Origin: Undaria pinnatifida
Taxonomy: Eukaryota > Sar > Phaeophyceae > Laminariales > Alariaceae
Assembly (NCBI GenBank): GCA_012845835.1
Contig: JABAKD010000020.1
Coordinates: 6,303,915-6,367,914 of the forward strand
Length of the DNA stretch: 64,000 nucleotides
Reading direction: 5' to 3'
The position numbers and the translations under genes were made by a program. The number at the start of each line of letters is the position of its first letter. Position 1 is the stretch's first letter. Below, one piece after another: positions 22,500-34,734 of this stretch. Under the pieces are notes generated by a model, which saw only the letters and a list, made by a program, of their open reading frames with translations, searched no databases and was not told the origin of the DNA.

Positions 22500-24060
22500 A
22501 ATCCACGGTGCGGCATTTAGGACTGCGAGTACTGGCAATATGATTTGATACGAGGTGTATCATGTGCCTGGTACCAGATACCAGGTAAACGATGCTAATG
22601 GCCGCAATACTGGCAGTACAGCCGGTATCCCTACAGCAGCAGTAGTGCAGAACCGCAAATGCTTCCAGCGCATGTGTCACTGACATATTCTTTCATCGAT
22701 AGTGCCTCCAACCCCTCCCCCCCAGCAGCATGAAATAAGCAGCTGGAAATAAGTACACCCGCGATTGTTTTCTGCGGGAAAGTTTTTGTTTCCTGCAGCA
22801 ACAACAATAACAACGCAGCTTTTGCGCGAATGGGTGTTGACCCAATATTCGTCGAACTCACGGCTGACGTCCCTTCATTTTTTTTTTTTCAAATAAAATA
22901 TCAACAGCGAAAAAGAACGACAACGGTAACGGCAACGCCAACACCAACAACAAGTAACGGCAACAGCATCAGCAACCAAACAATAAATATCCAAGGGTAC
23001 GCGCGGCAAAGGTCGTGTCGGGAAACTGTGATCGGGACGGGAACGGGAGTCCCGCGTGAAGTCTGTTCCCGACCGCGATTCCCGACCGCTTCCCGTCGTT
23101 GAGCTCTGTTCCCACCGCGTGCCGTCCCGACGTAAGGCCGTTGTTTATGGTACCCCCCCGATCCAGGTCGCGGGTGTTCCTGACATTCGTTCCTCCGCCT
23201 AAATATCAAGATGTCGACGTATACTTGTAGTCCGTCCGGTAAAATTTTCCCACGATTTCCTACAAACCACTCCCGAATTATTCCGAGCGACTGACGTACC
23301 CCCTGGTAACACAACTTATGTCGTAAGAAAGCTCTGTTTCAGGCGGATCGTTTGATCGGAGCAGTATTTTTTTTTTTTCCTTCGTTTTGGTTGGCGAGAA
23401 AATCGCGATTCCGTCGAGATTTTGGCAGATTTCGTACAGTTTTATTTGATGGAGTGTGAGGTCGATTATTGTTTTTTAGACCGGTTTTGAGCGTATTAGG
23501 TCCAGGACCTCACGGCAACCCAACTCAACTTTTTCTTCGCTTATGTACAACGGAGAAAAGGGCGAAAAACCTCATTTCCGGCGGCCTCAGTGTATGTGGG
23601 ATGGGGATGGAACGGGAGGCTGGGACGCCTTTTATCAATGGGGACCACATGGGAATCCACAAAAACCGAGATGGGATGGGATGAGATGAGACTAACGTGT
23701 CACACGGCGGTGGGGGGACGCCGCTGCGACTGGGTCATTGGCAATGTGGGATTGTACGTGAGATCCAGTACGGGACCACACGTCCCCAACAGCCGACTCC
23801 GAACGAGAAGCAAACCATATACGGTAATTATTTGCAGGTTGTTGTCGTATTCTGTATTCTCCAAGGATGGAGGGCTGCACCAAACAAAATGCACAATGCC
23901 CCCAAACCTAGCCACCCAATCCCAACCCAACACAAGCAAGTAGACGAGAAATGAGAACTGGAGAAACTGAGTTTTGAAAACCCTAACCCATAGTGTAACA
24001 AAAAATAAAAAATACAACAAATGAACACCGAAGGCTCCCTGCAGACCAAGCTTCTCATGT
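22500..24060. other. No gene seen
   Basis: Apart from the MITE-like block at 22,845-22,895, only short open frames without recognisable domains are present. Confidence 0.35.
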
Positions 24061-24068
24061 TGATGTTT

Positions 24069-24612
24069 CTACGAAATTGAAATAGGAGAAACAATCGTGA
24101 GACCGGCCGCAGCGTCCTTGGCGTTCACTGCTGCTTCTCTGCTTGATTTTCGCTTATTCTTCAAAGCATCCAGATCCTCCAACACCTTGCCTAGCCAAGG
24201 TAAGGGGTGTGAGTTCTGACTCATCTCTTCTGCGCGAATGTGAGGATGGCTCGTTTTGAAGTGGTTCCACAAGGTTTTCGTCCCTCCGCTGGAGATGCTC
24301 TTGCTGGGGTCAGCTCTGACGTACTTCATCAAGTGGCCGCAGGTTACCTCGCGTTCTGGAAGCGTGTCCACCGCGGGAAGCGTTCTTTTCACCATGCACT
24401 TGACGTTCTCGCCGGCCGCCGTTGGTGACGTGAACTCCACTGCATGCTTCCAAATCCCTGAGGTCTGCCTGTGTCTCCCTTTCCCAGCACCGACCAGTTG
24501 TACCGTAAGACCGCCTATCTGCAAACGTATCTGGCTGTGCCGACACAGACTGAGCTGGCTGTGCTGACACAGGCTGAGCAGCAGAGCCGCCGCCGCCGGT
24601 AGGGTCCGCCAT
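24069..24612 (-). pseudogene. BED-like zinc-finger protein relic, perhaps hAT transposase-derived
   Basis: A minus-strand frame of about 150 codons has an aromatic W near its start (SGIWKHAVEF), a C-containing strand and then SGGTKTLWNHFKTSHP, resembling the T-x-x-L-x-x-H-x4-H end of BED fingers found at the N-terminus of hAT transposases. The second cysteine of a normal C-x2-C knuckle is not evident (TCGHLM), so the finger may not bind zinc. An ATG at 24612 opens a different frame with an Ala/Gln/Pro-rich start (MADPTGGGG...). Joining the two needs a frameshift near 24,500, which suggests a decayed gene. No DDE catalytic domain is seen nearby. The BED assignment is tentative. Confidence 0.45.
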
Positions 24613-25139
24613 GGGGCTGTGTGTGTTTCCCTGCTGCCTGTCCGCAGTGCGGATGAACATCGGAGATTCGACTATATATATACGTATATATTATGAAATA
24701 CTCCGTGTATGATATCCCCCGAAGAAATTCCATTGTACTCTCAAAGACTCTTGTGTGTCCTGAACGCTGCCGAACATTTTATTTGTAGAAGGAATATGCT
24801 CTATTTGGATGGGTAAGTCTCGCGCCAAGAGTTCCCATGGGACGGGAGTAGCTGCGTTGACAGCGGGTTTGGGACTGGAGTAGCCGTGCCAATGCTGGGT
24901 TGGGTTGTCTCGTTGTTTCCCCATGAACTCATCGACACAATATATTCCGTTCTCAACGGACAGCTTCGTTGTCTCGTTGTTTCCCCATCAACTCATTGAC
25001 ACAAGTTATTCCGCGGTCACCGGGCAGACTTCGTACGTTCGCCTGAAGTTCGACGTACGCGGGCTGGTGTTGTTCCTTCAACGTTGAAGTTTTGCATTTT
25101 GGGCTTCTGGTCAACAACCTCGATTTTCAAGTTCGCCCT

Positions 25140-25726
25140 CACCTGTGACACTGCAGCTGCTGTCTTGCAGCCACGTCCCGGGCACAAAACATACTTCGCT
25201 GCCGGACTTTTTTGTATTCATGATTGTGCAATTATTTATAGTGGTTTTCTTGTTAATGCGTGGTTTTCTTGTTAATGCAAGCATGCCATTAATAGTCGAC
25301 GCACTGCACGGGCTGAAAGCGCCCCCTCACCCCCGCCGACACCCGCCGCTGACTCGCCCCCTCCTCGATGCAACTCCGCTTTCGTTCTCGCTTGTTTCTG
25401 GTTTCCCTTTTCTTGGCATTCTTAACTCTTCTCACCTGTGACACTGCAGCTGCTGTCTTGCAGCCACGTCCCGGGCACACAAAACATACTTCGCTGCCGG
25501 ACTTTTTTGTATTCATGATTGTGCAATTATTTATAGTGGTTTTCTTGTTAATGCGTGGTTTTCTTGTTAATGCAAGCATGCCATTAATAGTCGACGCACT
25601 GCACGGGCTGAAAGCGCCCCCTCACCCCCGCCGACACCCGCCGCTGACTCGCCCCCTCCTCGATGCAACTCCGCTTTCGTTCTCGCTTGTTTCTGGTTTC
25701 CCTTTTCTTGGCATTCTTAACTCTTC
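25140..25726 (+). repeat. Near-identical 293-bp tandem duplication
   Basis: Copy 1 (about 25,140-25,432) and copy 2 (about 25,434-25,726) both start CACCTGTGACACTGCAGCTG. The main visible difference is a 2-bp AC insertion after GGGCACAC in copy 2. The very low divergence points to a recent event. Frames through both copies give the same peptide twice; no domain is recognised. Confidence 0.85.
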
Positions 25727-26164
25727 CCTGTTTCTTGGAGCTTCTTGCCTGTTTCGGCGGTTCTTTGTTCTCCCCTTTCCGGGTCGTTTTCAGCCGTTCT
25801 TGCCTATTGCGAGCTTTCTTGAATGTTTTGGAGATGTGGGCTGCGAAAGCAACTGAGTTAAATCGACACACGACGCGTATAAAAATACGTGGAAGTGTGG
25901 TGAGCTAAAGCTTTATTTTTCCCCATTCGCCGGAGGATAAAAAATGAAACAAAAAAAACTCAACTCATTGTCGTATCTTATTTTCGTATCTTAATTATTT
26001 TTCGTATTTTATTTTCGTATCAATAATTCATTTTCGTTCCCTTTCTTGGCGTTCTTCATTTTTACCTTTATGAATAATAATCCCTTCTTGTGGCGTTCGT
26101 TCGTGCCTTGGCTGGATTCATGTATGCCCTTTCCTGTGTTCCGTTCCGTTCGGTCCGGTCCCAG

Positions 26165-29100
26165 TTTGTCTCGCCGGGGGCAAGTGCTGGTTAGGGGAGC
26201 GCGACAGGCGATGGCCGGCCTCTCGCCAGCTCCCAGTGTGGTGCTCTGCTCTCCCCTGACTAGGGCGATCCAGACCGCCGTCGCCATGTTCGGGGGCACG
26301 TCGGTACGCAACAGTGGTGGTTGTGTCAACGGCTGTACATTCCTATGCAGTCTAGCGGTTAGATATTTATGATTAGGGAATACTGCATTTTTCGAGGAGG
26401 CGATGCCCCCTCGGGGACGGTCGCGCGCCCGTTTTGCTGCATAATCAGCTCTGATATATGCCATGCGTGACAATCCGTTTTGTGTCACTATGAAGTAGTC
26501 ACGGGAAGGTCGGTTGCGGTATGAGCCGGTGCAGGTGTTCGTGTGATCGAAGTAGTTGTAAGTGATGTTGGTCAAACTACTCTTGGTCAAAGTACTTAGA
26601 AGCGGGTACCTATTGCGTGACACCTGACATGCTGGTGCTTTTTTCGGCCGGGCCCCTCGCGCACTGGCTTGCGTGGTCTAACGTGTGTGTGCTTCTTTGT
26701 TGTATAAGCTTATCAATAAACAACGCATAGGTTGTGAGTGCGGCCGATTAGGTCAATGCTTGCTCGTTGCCTGTGGCGATGGGGGCGGGCGATACTGCTT
26801 GCGGCATACAAGCGTTCTACAGCCAGTACGAGCATGAACGATAGCAGGTGTAATTGTAGTCACAGAACGCAATTTCTTTGCCGCTTGTTTCAAGCTCCAC
26901 ATCTTGATGGTCCTCTTGGGTCCGCACGATGAGCTTAAGCTTAATTTTGTCCCATCCACCGGAGACCAATTAACAGAAAATACAACGCGCTCACCCACTC
27001 CTATGCCCGGCGCCTCGTGTTGTCGTCGCGGGACAGACCCGCATCGTTGCTGCGCCGGAGGTAAGGGAGGCCTACGGGAGATTCCCCTGTGACAGACACA
27101 GGGACAGAAGCGAGCTGGAACTGATGTTCGGCGACTCGGTCGACTTCAGCCTGTGCGACGCCAAGGTATGCCATGGGAGCGTTTGCGACGAGAGCTGCTA
27201 AGGCGGACAGCGGTGACGTCAGCATTACTGGCGACAGCAGTGGCGGCAGTAGTAGTGTCACGACAACGTCGCTCTTTCGATTCCGACAAGCGCGCCGCGT
27301 GGGACGCCAGTCGTACTGTCTGCTGCGCGCCCCCACTATTCGAAGGGCGTATGCCGGTGTTGGAATCGCGCGCTCCCATCCGCTTGTTTTGATTGGTGGC
27401 GGTGTAGAGGAGACGGTTCGATGGTGGCCGAAGGAGGACGGAGGGTGGCCGGGGCAGGACAGGGCGATCACTTCCTTGTTGATGACAAGCGCTATTTTTG
27501 TACGGATCGCGCCATACGGCGGGGTGGGGGGTACTCTGAAGTGTGGGTGGGGGGTACTCCCCCCCTCCTCGTCCACGCCCCTTACCCGCCCCACCCTACC
27601 GCCCTTCTAGCAATATATGCAACGATGTATGCCTCGCAATATATTTCACGCACGGGTCAGTTTTTCGTTCGTCGGTCATCTCTGCTCACGCAGGACACGC
27701 TGTGGTCACCCCACCACCGAGAGGAGATGTCGCAGCTGAATAACAGGGTGTCCAGTTTTCTGGAGAGCGTGCTGGAGCGAGGGGATGAGCACGTGTTTGT
27801 GGTGTCGCACGGCGTCTTCATGGAGGCGGCGATACAGCAGCTATCCTTCGGCTACCCAGGGTGAGTTCTGGTGGGAGCTGCATTTTCGAGGGTTGATGTG
27901 GGATGCGAGAGAGCCCGTGTACTTTGTTGACAGTTTTTATTTTCGGGACGAGGTGATACAACTTGGCAGGATGTGTACTTTCCGCTTCTCGTCGTTCACT
28001 TTCGTCGGGCGTGCAGGTAATTTTTCCTTCGAAATATGCCGGTTTCGAGTGCGTGACGGAAGTCCTGCCCTCGCTTTTCGCGCGTGCCACTACAACGGCA
28101 TCTTTCGAGCGCGATGTTTTGTTACCCTGCATGTGAAGCTTGTGCGGTCGCCCCGCTTTGCTGACGCCTCCGGTCCGCCCCTCCCCCCCCGCCCCGGTTC
28201 CTACCCTCGAACCGTGCCTACGTTCTAATTGTTTTTGCCATCGGCCGTGTCTGGTTGTCACTCACGCCTCAAAACAAACTCTGTGCGAGCAGTGGCAGCA
28301 CCCAGCAGCGCGTGCACAACTGCGAGGTGCACTCTTTCGTGTTCTCGGCCCCGTCTTTCCTGCCCTCGTCCTCCTCCTCTGCCGCCGCTGCCGCCGCCAC
28401 CGCGGCCCTGTCTTCGACTCCGCCACCGCCATCGCCACTTCCGCTGCCTCTACCGCTGTCTGCATCTATGGCCGCGGTAGCCGCTCCCGCAATGTCAACG
28501 GCCCCGGCGCCTTCGCTCGGCACCCACACTAGAACCTTGACGGTGGCGGCCGCCGCCGCCGCCGCTTCCGCGGCAGCGGCAGACGCGGGGGGGGCGACGG
28601 CCACGACAAGCGGTAGCAGCGGGGGAGGGCTCGCCGGGGAGCGGAGGGACCGCTCGCGGCCCAGGGTGGAGGCGTACCTGACAGGGCAGGGGCTTGCGCT
28701 GGCTTGCGCGACGGGGATGCCGCTGCCGGACGTCGCGCTTGTTAACCGTTTTGTGCGCCAGTACTCCGGGGACGGGCGAAGCTTAACCGAGCCTCAGTTC
28801 TCGAATCTGCTGGCGCGATGCGGGCTCGCGGTACAGGAGACGAGGTGGCTCTACTGCGCGCTGGACCGGGAGGGGGGCGGGAGGGTCGCCTCCGGGGACT
28901 TGCTGGCTGCACTGATGGCGTTTTATTCTGGGGATAAGGGGGAGGGGTGTGGGGTCGGAGGTGGGGCTGGGGCTAGGGCGCGTGCTGAGTTGATGAACCT
29001 GCGGATGCGATACCAGAGGGAGGTGGGTGCGGTCCCCGCCATGGGTTCTTTTTGGTTGGTTGGTTAGGTCCTTGTTTGGCTGATTGGATGGATGGATGGA

Positions 29101-29620
29101 TGGATGGATGGGTTGACGGTTTGACGGATAGTTGGTTGTTCTGACTCCTCTGAATGTCTTTGTTAGTTTGTTTTTTCGCCGAACGGTGGGTGATGCATTT
29201 GCTGTCGGGCGCGCTGATGCTGTTGCTGCTGCTGCTGTTGTTGTTGATGATGTTGATGTTGATGATGTTGATGTTGTTGTTGTTGTCGTTGTTTTTGACA
29301 TGCGCGTTGTTTGTTTGCTCTGTTTTGGTGCCGCCCCCCGTCCACCGGCGGGGGACCAGTCCACCGGCGGGGGACCAACCACAACAACGAAAATTACTTT
29401 CCTGTCTGGAAGAACAATGGTATGACGGGCGTTACTCATTTCTGCCTCTGTTGCTGTCTGTGCCTCCGTCGCGACCTTGTCCTCTCTTCTACCTGTCCAC
29501 CCGTCATGGTGACATTGCACCTCGGCCGCGGAGCAGATGTACGGAACGCCGCTGTCGAACCACGATCTTTTAGAGTCGACTTTCAAGCGCATCCTCTCCA
29601 CCGTGCTTGCCTCGCCGTGA
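26165..29620 (+). CDS. Histidine phosphatase (PGM-like) with EF-hand-like C-terminal module, 5' exon missing
   Basis: Five exons join with consistent phase: 26165-26303, 27037-27165, 27694-27860, 28293-29022, 29537-29620 (TGA). The first four hold a histidine-phosphatase core: LSRRG, the arginine motif SPLTRAIQTA, EVREAYGRFPCDRHRDRSEL, LWSPHHREEM and the second-histidine motif VVSHGVF, then RVHNCEVHSF. The family transfers phosphate through a histidine in an upstream RHG motif. That motif is not in these exons; exon 26165 follows a pyrimidine-rich acceptor and needs a phase-2 exon upstream that I could not place. Exon 4 runs without a break through a long Ala/Ser/Pro/Thr linker into SLTEPQFSNLLARCGL and WLYCALDREGGGRVASGDLL, an EF-hand-like helix pair with a degenerate loop (D, E, G and D at positions 1, 3, 6, 12). 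The last exon (MYGTPLSNHDLLESTF) ends the protein. Calcium binding and substrate are unknown. Confidence 0.8.
29075..29300. repeat. (GATG)n and GTT/GAT triplet-rich tract in last intron
   Basis: Six GATG units near 29,083-29,108 are followed by GTT/GCT/GAT triplet runs at 29,215-29,285. The tract lies inside the final intron of the phosphatase gene. Confidence 0.75.
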
Positions 29621-29639
29621 CGAAGGAGATGCAAACAGA

Positions 29640-32600
29640 AACTACGGGAGAGGGGGCGGAAGGGGAGGGGAGCCAGAAAATCGGTCCACAACTCTTTTAT
29701 TCGATGGGTGACAGCGATTTTCTTAGAATGAACCGCGCGAACCTAATCAAACCGAACCAGGATGGAGCGAAGCGTGGCGACGAACCGATGAACCGTTTTC
29801 GGTTTCGGAGGGGGGGTGGAGGAGCGTTTGCTTGCGTGCGTATAACTCATTCTCCTTTACCAGGAGAGAATGAGAAGGGGAGGGGCGTGGCTCGACTAGA
29901 TTGGCCTGATTTTTGCGCAAGCATTGTGATCGGAAATGATGTAGGGTCTTGTTCGTTCTCTCTTGAATTGTTGTGTTTGTGTTTATTTTCGGATAATATC
30001 CGCGTCAGCTTTTGCCCGCAACAGACAGTAGTTGTTTTGCTTGGGCGGTGGAGCTAGAGGAGCCCGCGTGTATATTATACATACCTAGATATATACGAGT
30101 AGTACAGGACTTTTCTGCGGACTTTTCTGCTTTTTGTTTGCCACCCATCATTCTTGTTTTTGCTTTTCCCTTTACTTTTTGGAGAAGTGAAGCTGCTTGA
30201 AATGGAAATTGTGGAGTTTATTTACCTGATGTACACTAATAATATGCGGCGCGGCTACTATTGTACGCCGGGCAAGGTGATGTTGAGCCGGAGCACGAGA
30301 GGGGGCAGTAGGTAGGAGTACGAGGTGGGACGAGGGAGCCCAACAAGGATAGCCCGTTAGTCGAGCGCTAGCTCTGTGCGCACGCGGGTTGCTTTGTGCC
30401 GTGAGCCGTTTTGAGTGCGGCGCGTTTTTTTTACGCCGTAGTCGCGCCCACCCAGTTACACCCGCCCAGTTAAGTCCTCAGCGGTCGACACTGAGTCACG
30501 TCCCAAGAGAGGCCAGATGAGCGTTGTGCGTGAGGGAAAAGGTCTGCGGTGGTTAGGGGTAATTCGTGGTACATCCCCGGGTTTTCCCAGTATGGATATA
30601 GACTCATTGGCCGTGGGCATCCTGCGAAAAAGGGGAAATTGTTGCGAGCACGAAAGAAAAACAGGTGATTTTTTTTGTACGTGGTCGTTTCGGGAAATTT
30701 GAGCACCTTGATATATTGTATGGATATATGGTACTTTTAGTTTTTTTTTTTAGAGAGAGAACACTGTTGGCCCCAAGGGAAAGTTCAGAGTGTAAAATGG
30801 TGGACGGAGGGGGTTGGGAGGGTGGGGGTGGAGGGAAGGAGGGGTGGAAAGGATGGCCGAGTTAACGTAAGCTACGCTTACAGTTGACCTTGGACGGTAT
30901 TGCGGTATGGTGAAGATCTCGCCGTAAGAGCGCAAACGGACGACGCTGCCTATGGAAGTTATAGCAGCGGGCAAGGGTTTGCGGGGGGCGGGGGGCGGGT
31001 GTGCAAGGGTTGTTCCCGCGGGGAGGGGGAGGTGGAGTGGAGTGGAGTGCAGCTGACAGCTAGCAGTACGTCGTGTCTCGCCACTTTTGCCAGACGTGTG
31101 CCTAACGTGTGTCGGACGTGTATCGGATGTGGGCCAGGCATGTGTCGGATGTGTGCCGCGCGGGTGCCGGGTATGTGCAGGAGGACACACGTGCTCACCT
31201 TCGTACCGTCTGCGGTGTCATCGCCTTGCTCTCGAGCTCTCGAGCTTGACATGGGCTCAGAAGTTTTGTCGATGTAGTCCGTAGCCGCTGCGCGAGCAGG
31301 CTTCCGTGGTGAGTCGCGGCAAGCGGGTGGAAGGTTTATACCGCTACGTTGTATCGGCGCCTCTTGATGGGAGGAAAATGTAGTCTTGTTATAGTCATAC
31401 ACTGTATTGCCTGCGGTATCGGTTTGGTCTTGGAGAGGAAGACTTACGACAGTACTATGGTACAGCATGTTGAGAAAGGGTGTGGTTGCATTTTGGTGCT
31501 TCTGGGTGTGTTGAGAGCGCGTGTGGAGGGGGATCTACCGCGGTGTTAGGTCCTTGTTCTGGTATATTCTATCGTGTTGGCAAGAGTGGGAGCAAGTAGT
31601 TAGCCTGTGTGATGTTCATCATGCTGAAGTTGCGATTGGTGTCGATGACAAACGTCGTAAAACTTTTGCTTTATACGAATCTCGCCGGAAAGCATTGCAA
31701 GCTGTAGCGACAAATCGAAAAAGTAGAAATTTCTTTACGTTGGTGGGCTCAATTTAGAATAGTCGAAATTACCACGGCGAAGTATAGGTTGTATGAAAGC
31801 CGCTTTTTGCTCGGCGCGCGCGATTATCACCTTTTTGCTGAAGTGACGGAAAGCATGGGTGGTTTCTCGCTTGTTTTGTGTGATGGCTTTTTTTTCGTGT
31901 GGAAAAAGCTGGTGGGTATTGTTTGTGGTGAGTTTACGGTGCCCAGCCTCCGCAGACGGTGAATTGAGTCTGCTTTTCAGCACAGAAACTAGCCGTGAGC
32001 GGAGGAAGGAATCGAGTGCCTGTGTCTGTGTTTTTTTTTGTTATTGTTTCGGTGACGGTTGATGCGGGAGTTCGTTTTGCCTACAGGAGGAGGCCGTTGA
32101 TCTGCGCGGCGCCTGTCGGCTGAACTGTGGAGTAGCCACGTGTGGTGGCAGAGAGCAAGGCATTTATTTCGCGCCCACTGTGTTGGTAGTAGTGGTGGTG
32201 TTTTGGATGAACCAATCTCAGCGTGCTTTGGCCGGGAGCTGCGCAGGCGGTTTTCAATGATGGATGCGCATGGTCGTTTGTTGCAGTACCGACATGCTTG
32301 TACTGATGGGTATTCCAGTTCAGTTTGTTCTTGTGATTGAAGTGTATAAGTACAAAAAGAGGTTTTGGGTGTACTTTGCGCCACGTACGGGTGGACGACA
32401 AGGTGTTTCAGAAGAAGGGAGAAAACGGTTTCTACCCGCATGTGTTCTGCTTCACAAAAAGAAACCACCCGGCGCGATTTTTTTCATCGTTGGAACTGAT
32501 TAAATGTGGATGATGTGTTATGCCATCCAAATTTAGCGTCGATTTCAGATCGACAAGGCTTCAAATTTGTTGCCCAATGAGATGACTGCGCACTCTAAAT

Positions 32601-33260
32601 CAAGTTGTCTCAAGGTGTAACATATTTTGTGTCGGGTCAATAGGTGGATGAACACATATGACATGACGGGTAGAACACACACGCGATGGTGTCATTAATA
32701 TAAAGCTTTTTATCCTTCATTTTGGGACCCAGGTACAGTGAGCAAGAAAAGGGGAAACGCGGTCTCGCCAACCACCCTGCATTATGATTTTTGAAGAGTT
32801 GTAGACGTTGTTTTGGGACGTGACATCTAAAATGACGGCGGGAACGCTCGATACTACAAAAATAATGCACGATAATAAATTTTATTCTTGTATAATGGTA
32901 GAGTGACAGCGTATCAATTTGGAACCGTGGGTTTGTGTCCATTTTTTTTTTTTTTTTTTTGGGGGGGGGGGTGGGGAGTAGCCGACTTTAATTCTCGAAT
33001 GCTGTATTAAGAGTACCTGGTAACATATAAGATGACTAATAATATTCTGTAATCGTACTCTTCCCGATATTCAAGCCGCGGGGGAGAGAAAACAAAATAA
33101 ACCGCCTACCACACATATGATAGAGCAGAATAGTGGAAACTACAGTAATACTGTTATAACATAGATGTGACGTTAGATCTAGCTCAAAATTCCCCACCTA
33201 AAATAAAAATACCAACACTTACCATTATAGTGGACGAAAAACAGGACCCTCCCAACAAAA
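29640..33260. other. No gene seen
   Basis: Open frames up to about 170 codons occur, but none shows a known domain. A degenerate 10-12 bp TGTGTCGGAYG repeat lies at 31,095-31,175 and a T17/G10 homopolymer run at 32,941-32,972. The 3' untranslated region of the phosphatase gene presumably lies at the left edge. Confidence 0.4.
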
Positions 33261-33264
33261 ACTC

Positions 33265-33385
33265 ACCTATATAGTACTTCGAAGTATATTACAAGTACCA
33301 ACAACGCAGCTTGCAAAGATGAGTATTGACCTGAAATTCGTCGAACTCATGGCTGACGTCCTTGAAATATTTTTTATAAGAAAAG
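33265..33385. mobile_element. MITE-like dispersed repeat, inverted copy
   Basis: Reverse-complement partner of 1490-1620: GCAAAGATGAGTATTGACCT, ATTCGTCGAACTCATGGCTG and TCCTTGAAATAT in order. Confidence 0.55.
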
Positions 33386-34018
33386 AAACACAGCCGGAGC
33401 CCCCCATACGAACGACGCCATAATAATAAAACCCCATGTGAAGCTATTTGGCGTGTTTTTTTTTCTTAAAAAGCTTCATTTTGAGCTCGTTTTTGCACTT
33501 GAAGCATTTCACGTCCGCATATTCCTTATCGTGTGAGGCAAATCTCGCAGTCCCACCGCGCGTGTTGGCTATGCCATTATTAACTCTGCAGTGTGATTCC
33601 GGTACTGAAAAAAAATGTCCCGAAGCGGTCCAGCGCCGTCGGTTTTCCCACCAGCGAGCTGGTCTGGTTGAGAGTTCAACGACATAATACCTGGTACGTG
33701 GTCAATCCCCTTAGATCCCCAGCATCCCCCCACCTACTATCTCCAAGTAACTTTGTCCCCAAATAAGGGTTTCCAGTTGTGCAGGCGTTTTCGCAGATAG
33801 ATCCGTTTTACGAATTTCGAACTGAATTTTTGCATGGAGCCAGGTGGTCTAGACATAATACCCCGAGCTGGGATAAGGCAATAGAGACGCGTGCTACGGT
33901 AGAGGTAGCGCTTTTCGTGTGAAATTGTTTTCTAAATGACGGGGTTCCTTAACCCAAAATCGTCGTCGGAAAATACGCCCCCCTGGTTTTTTCGCGATTT
34001 TTTCTCGTTCTATACGAC

Positions 34019-34730
34019 CTAGTCCATGGGATTTTTCATCCGGGATCATAGCAGTTTTTGGTTTCTTGTCTAAATCATTTTTTTGGTCACGAAGGACATG
34101 TATGTCTCAAGCTCCCAAATTGAGGAACCTCAGAAAAAAAAAGTGGTGCACCTCGATCGTAGCTTGCGTCAATTTTTATACCTAAAAAACGAAACTAGCA
34201 GGGAAAAGGTTACGACCGTTTCAGGATATGATTTCCAATCTGTAAATCGGCCCGGATCGAATGCACGAAAAAACTAGACATTTTTCATTTTCTTCTTATA
34301 TTGGGTCTTCGCGTGAAGATGTCTCTGGACGAAAGCGAATAATTCAAATCACGGGCCAAAAATTCGTAAACTTGTGTGTGTAAAATAAAGGATGTCTGTG
34401 TAGTCTCCCCCCGCAATATCTTGATTAAATTTGTATTTCGGATTGTAAGCACACCGTATATTTTGACAGACAACGAACCAGGCGATGATGGTGAAGGTAT
34501 CGGTCGTTTTCTAACCCCCCCCCTATCGTAGCATTGGTCCTTTTCATAGGTCATTTTTTCTTTGCATGATCATTCTCGTTGTGTATCTAGTACATGAGAT
34601 TTTTCATCCGGTGTATATACTGTATAGTCTAGAGCACTTTTACTTTTTCCCGAGGAATCAGTTTTTGGGAGCACGTCTTAAGCTCCCAAATTGAGGAACC
34701 ACAGAAAAAAAGTGGGGCCCCTCTTTCGTA
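34019..34730. repeat. Diverged direct duplication, about 570 bp apart
   Basis: TCAAGCTCCCAAATTGAGGAACCTCAGAAAAA (34,110) recurs at 34,680, and a GGGATTTTTCATCCGG-like block (34,028) recurs near 34,598, each about 570 bp downstream. No coding function is visible. Confidence 0.65.
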
Positions 34731-34734
34731 GCAC

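Noticed and set aside
21980-22686. Long frames encoding Lys/Gly/Arg/Glu or Pro/Phe/Leu/Ser repeats
   Set aside because: Pure translation of the AAAGG/GAAGG microsatellite.
29590-29625. Minus-strand LLRHGEA, resembling the missing phosphatase RHG motif
   Set aside because: It lies on the opposite strand over the last exon of the phosphatase gene, so it cannot belong to that gene; the rest of the frame shows no phosphatase features.
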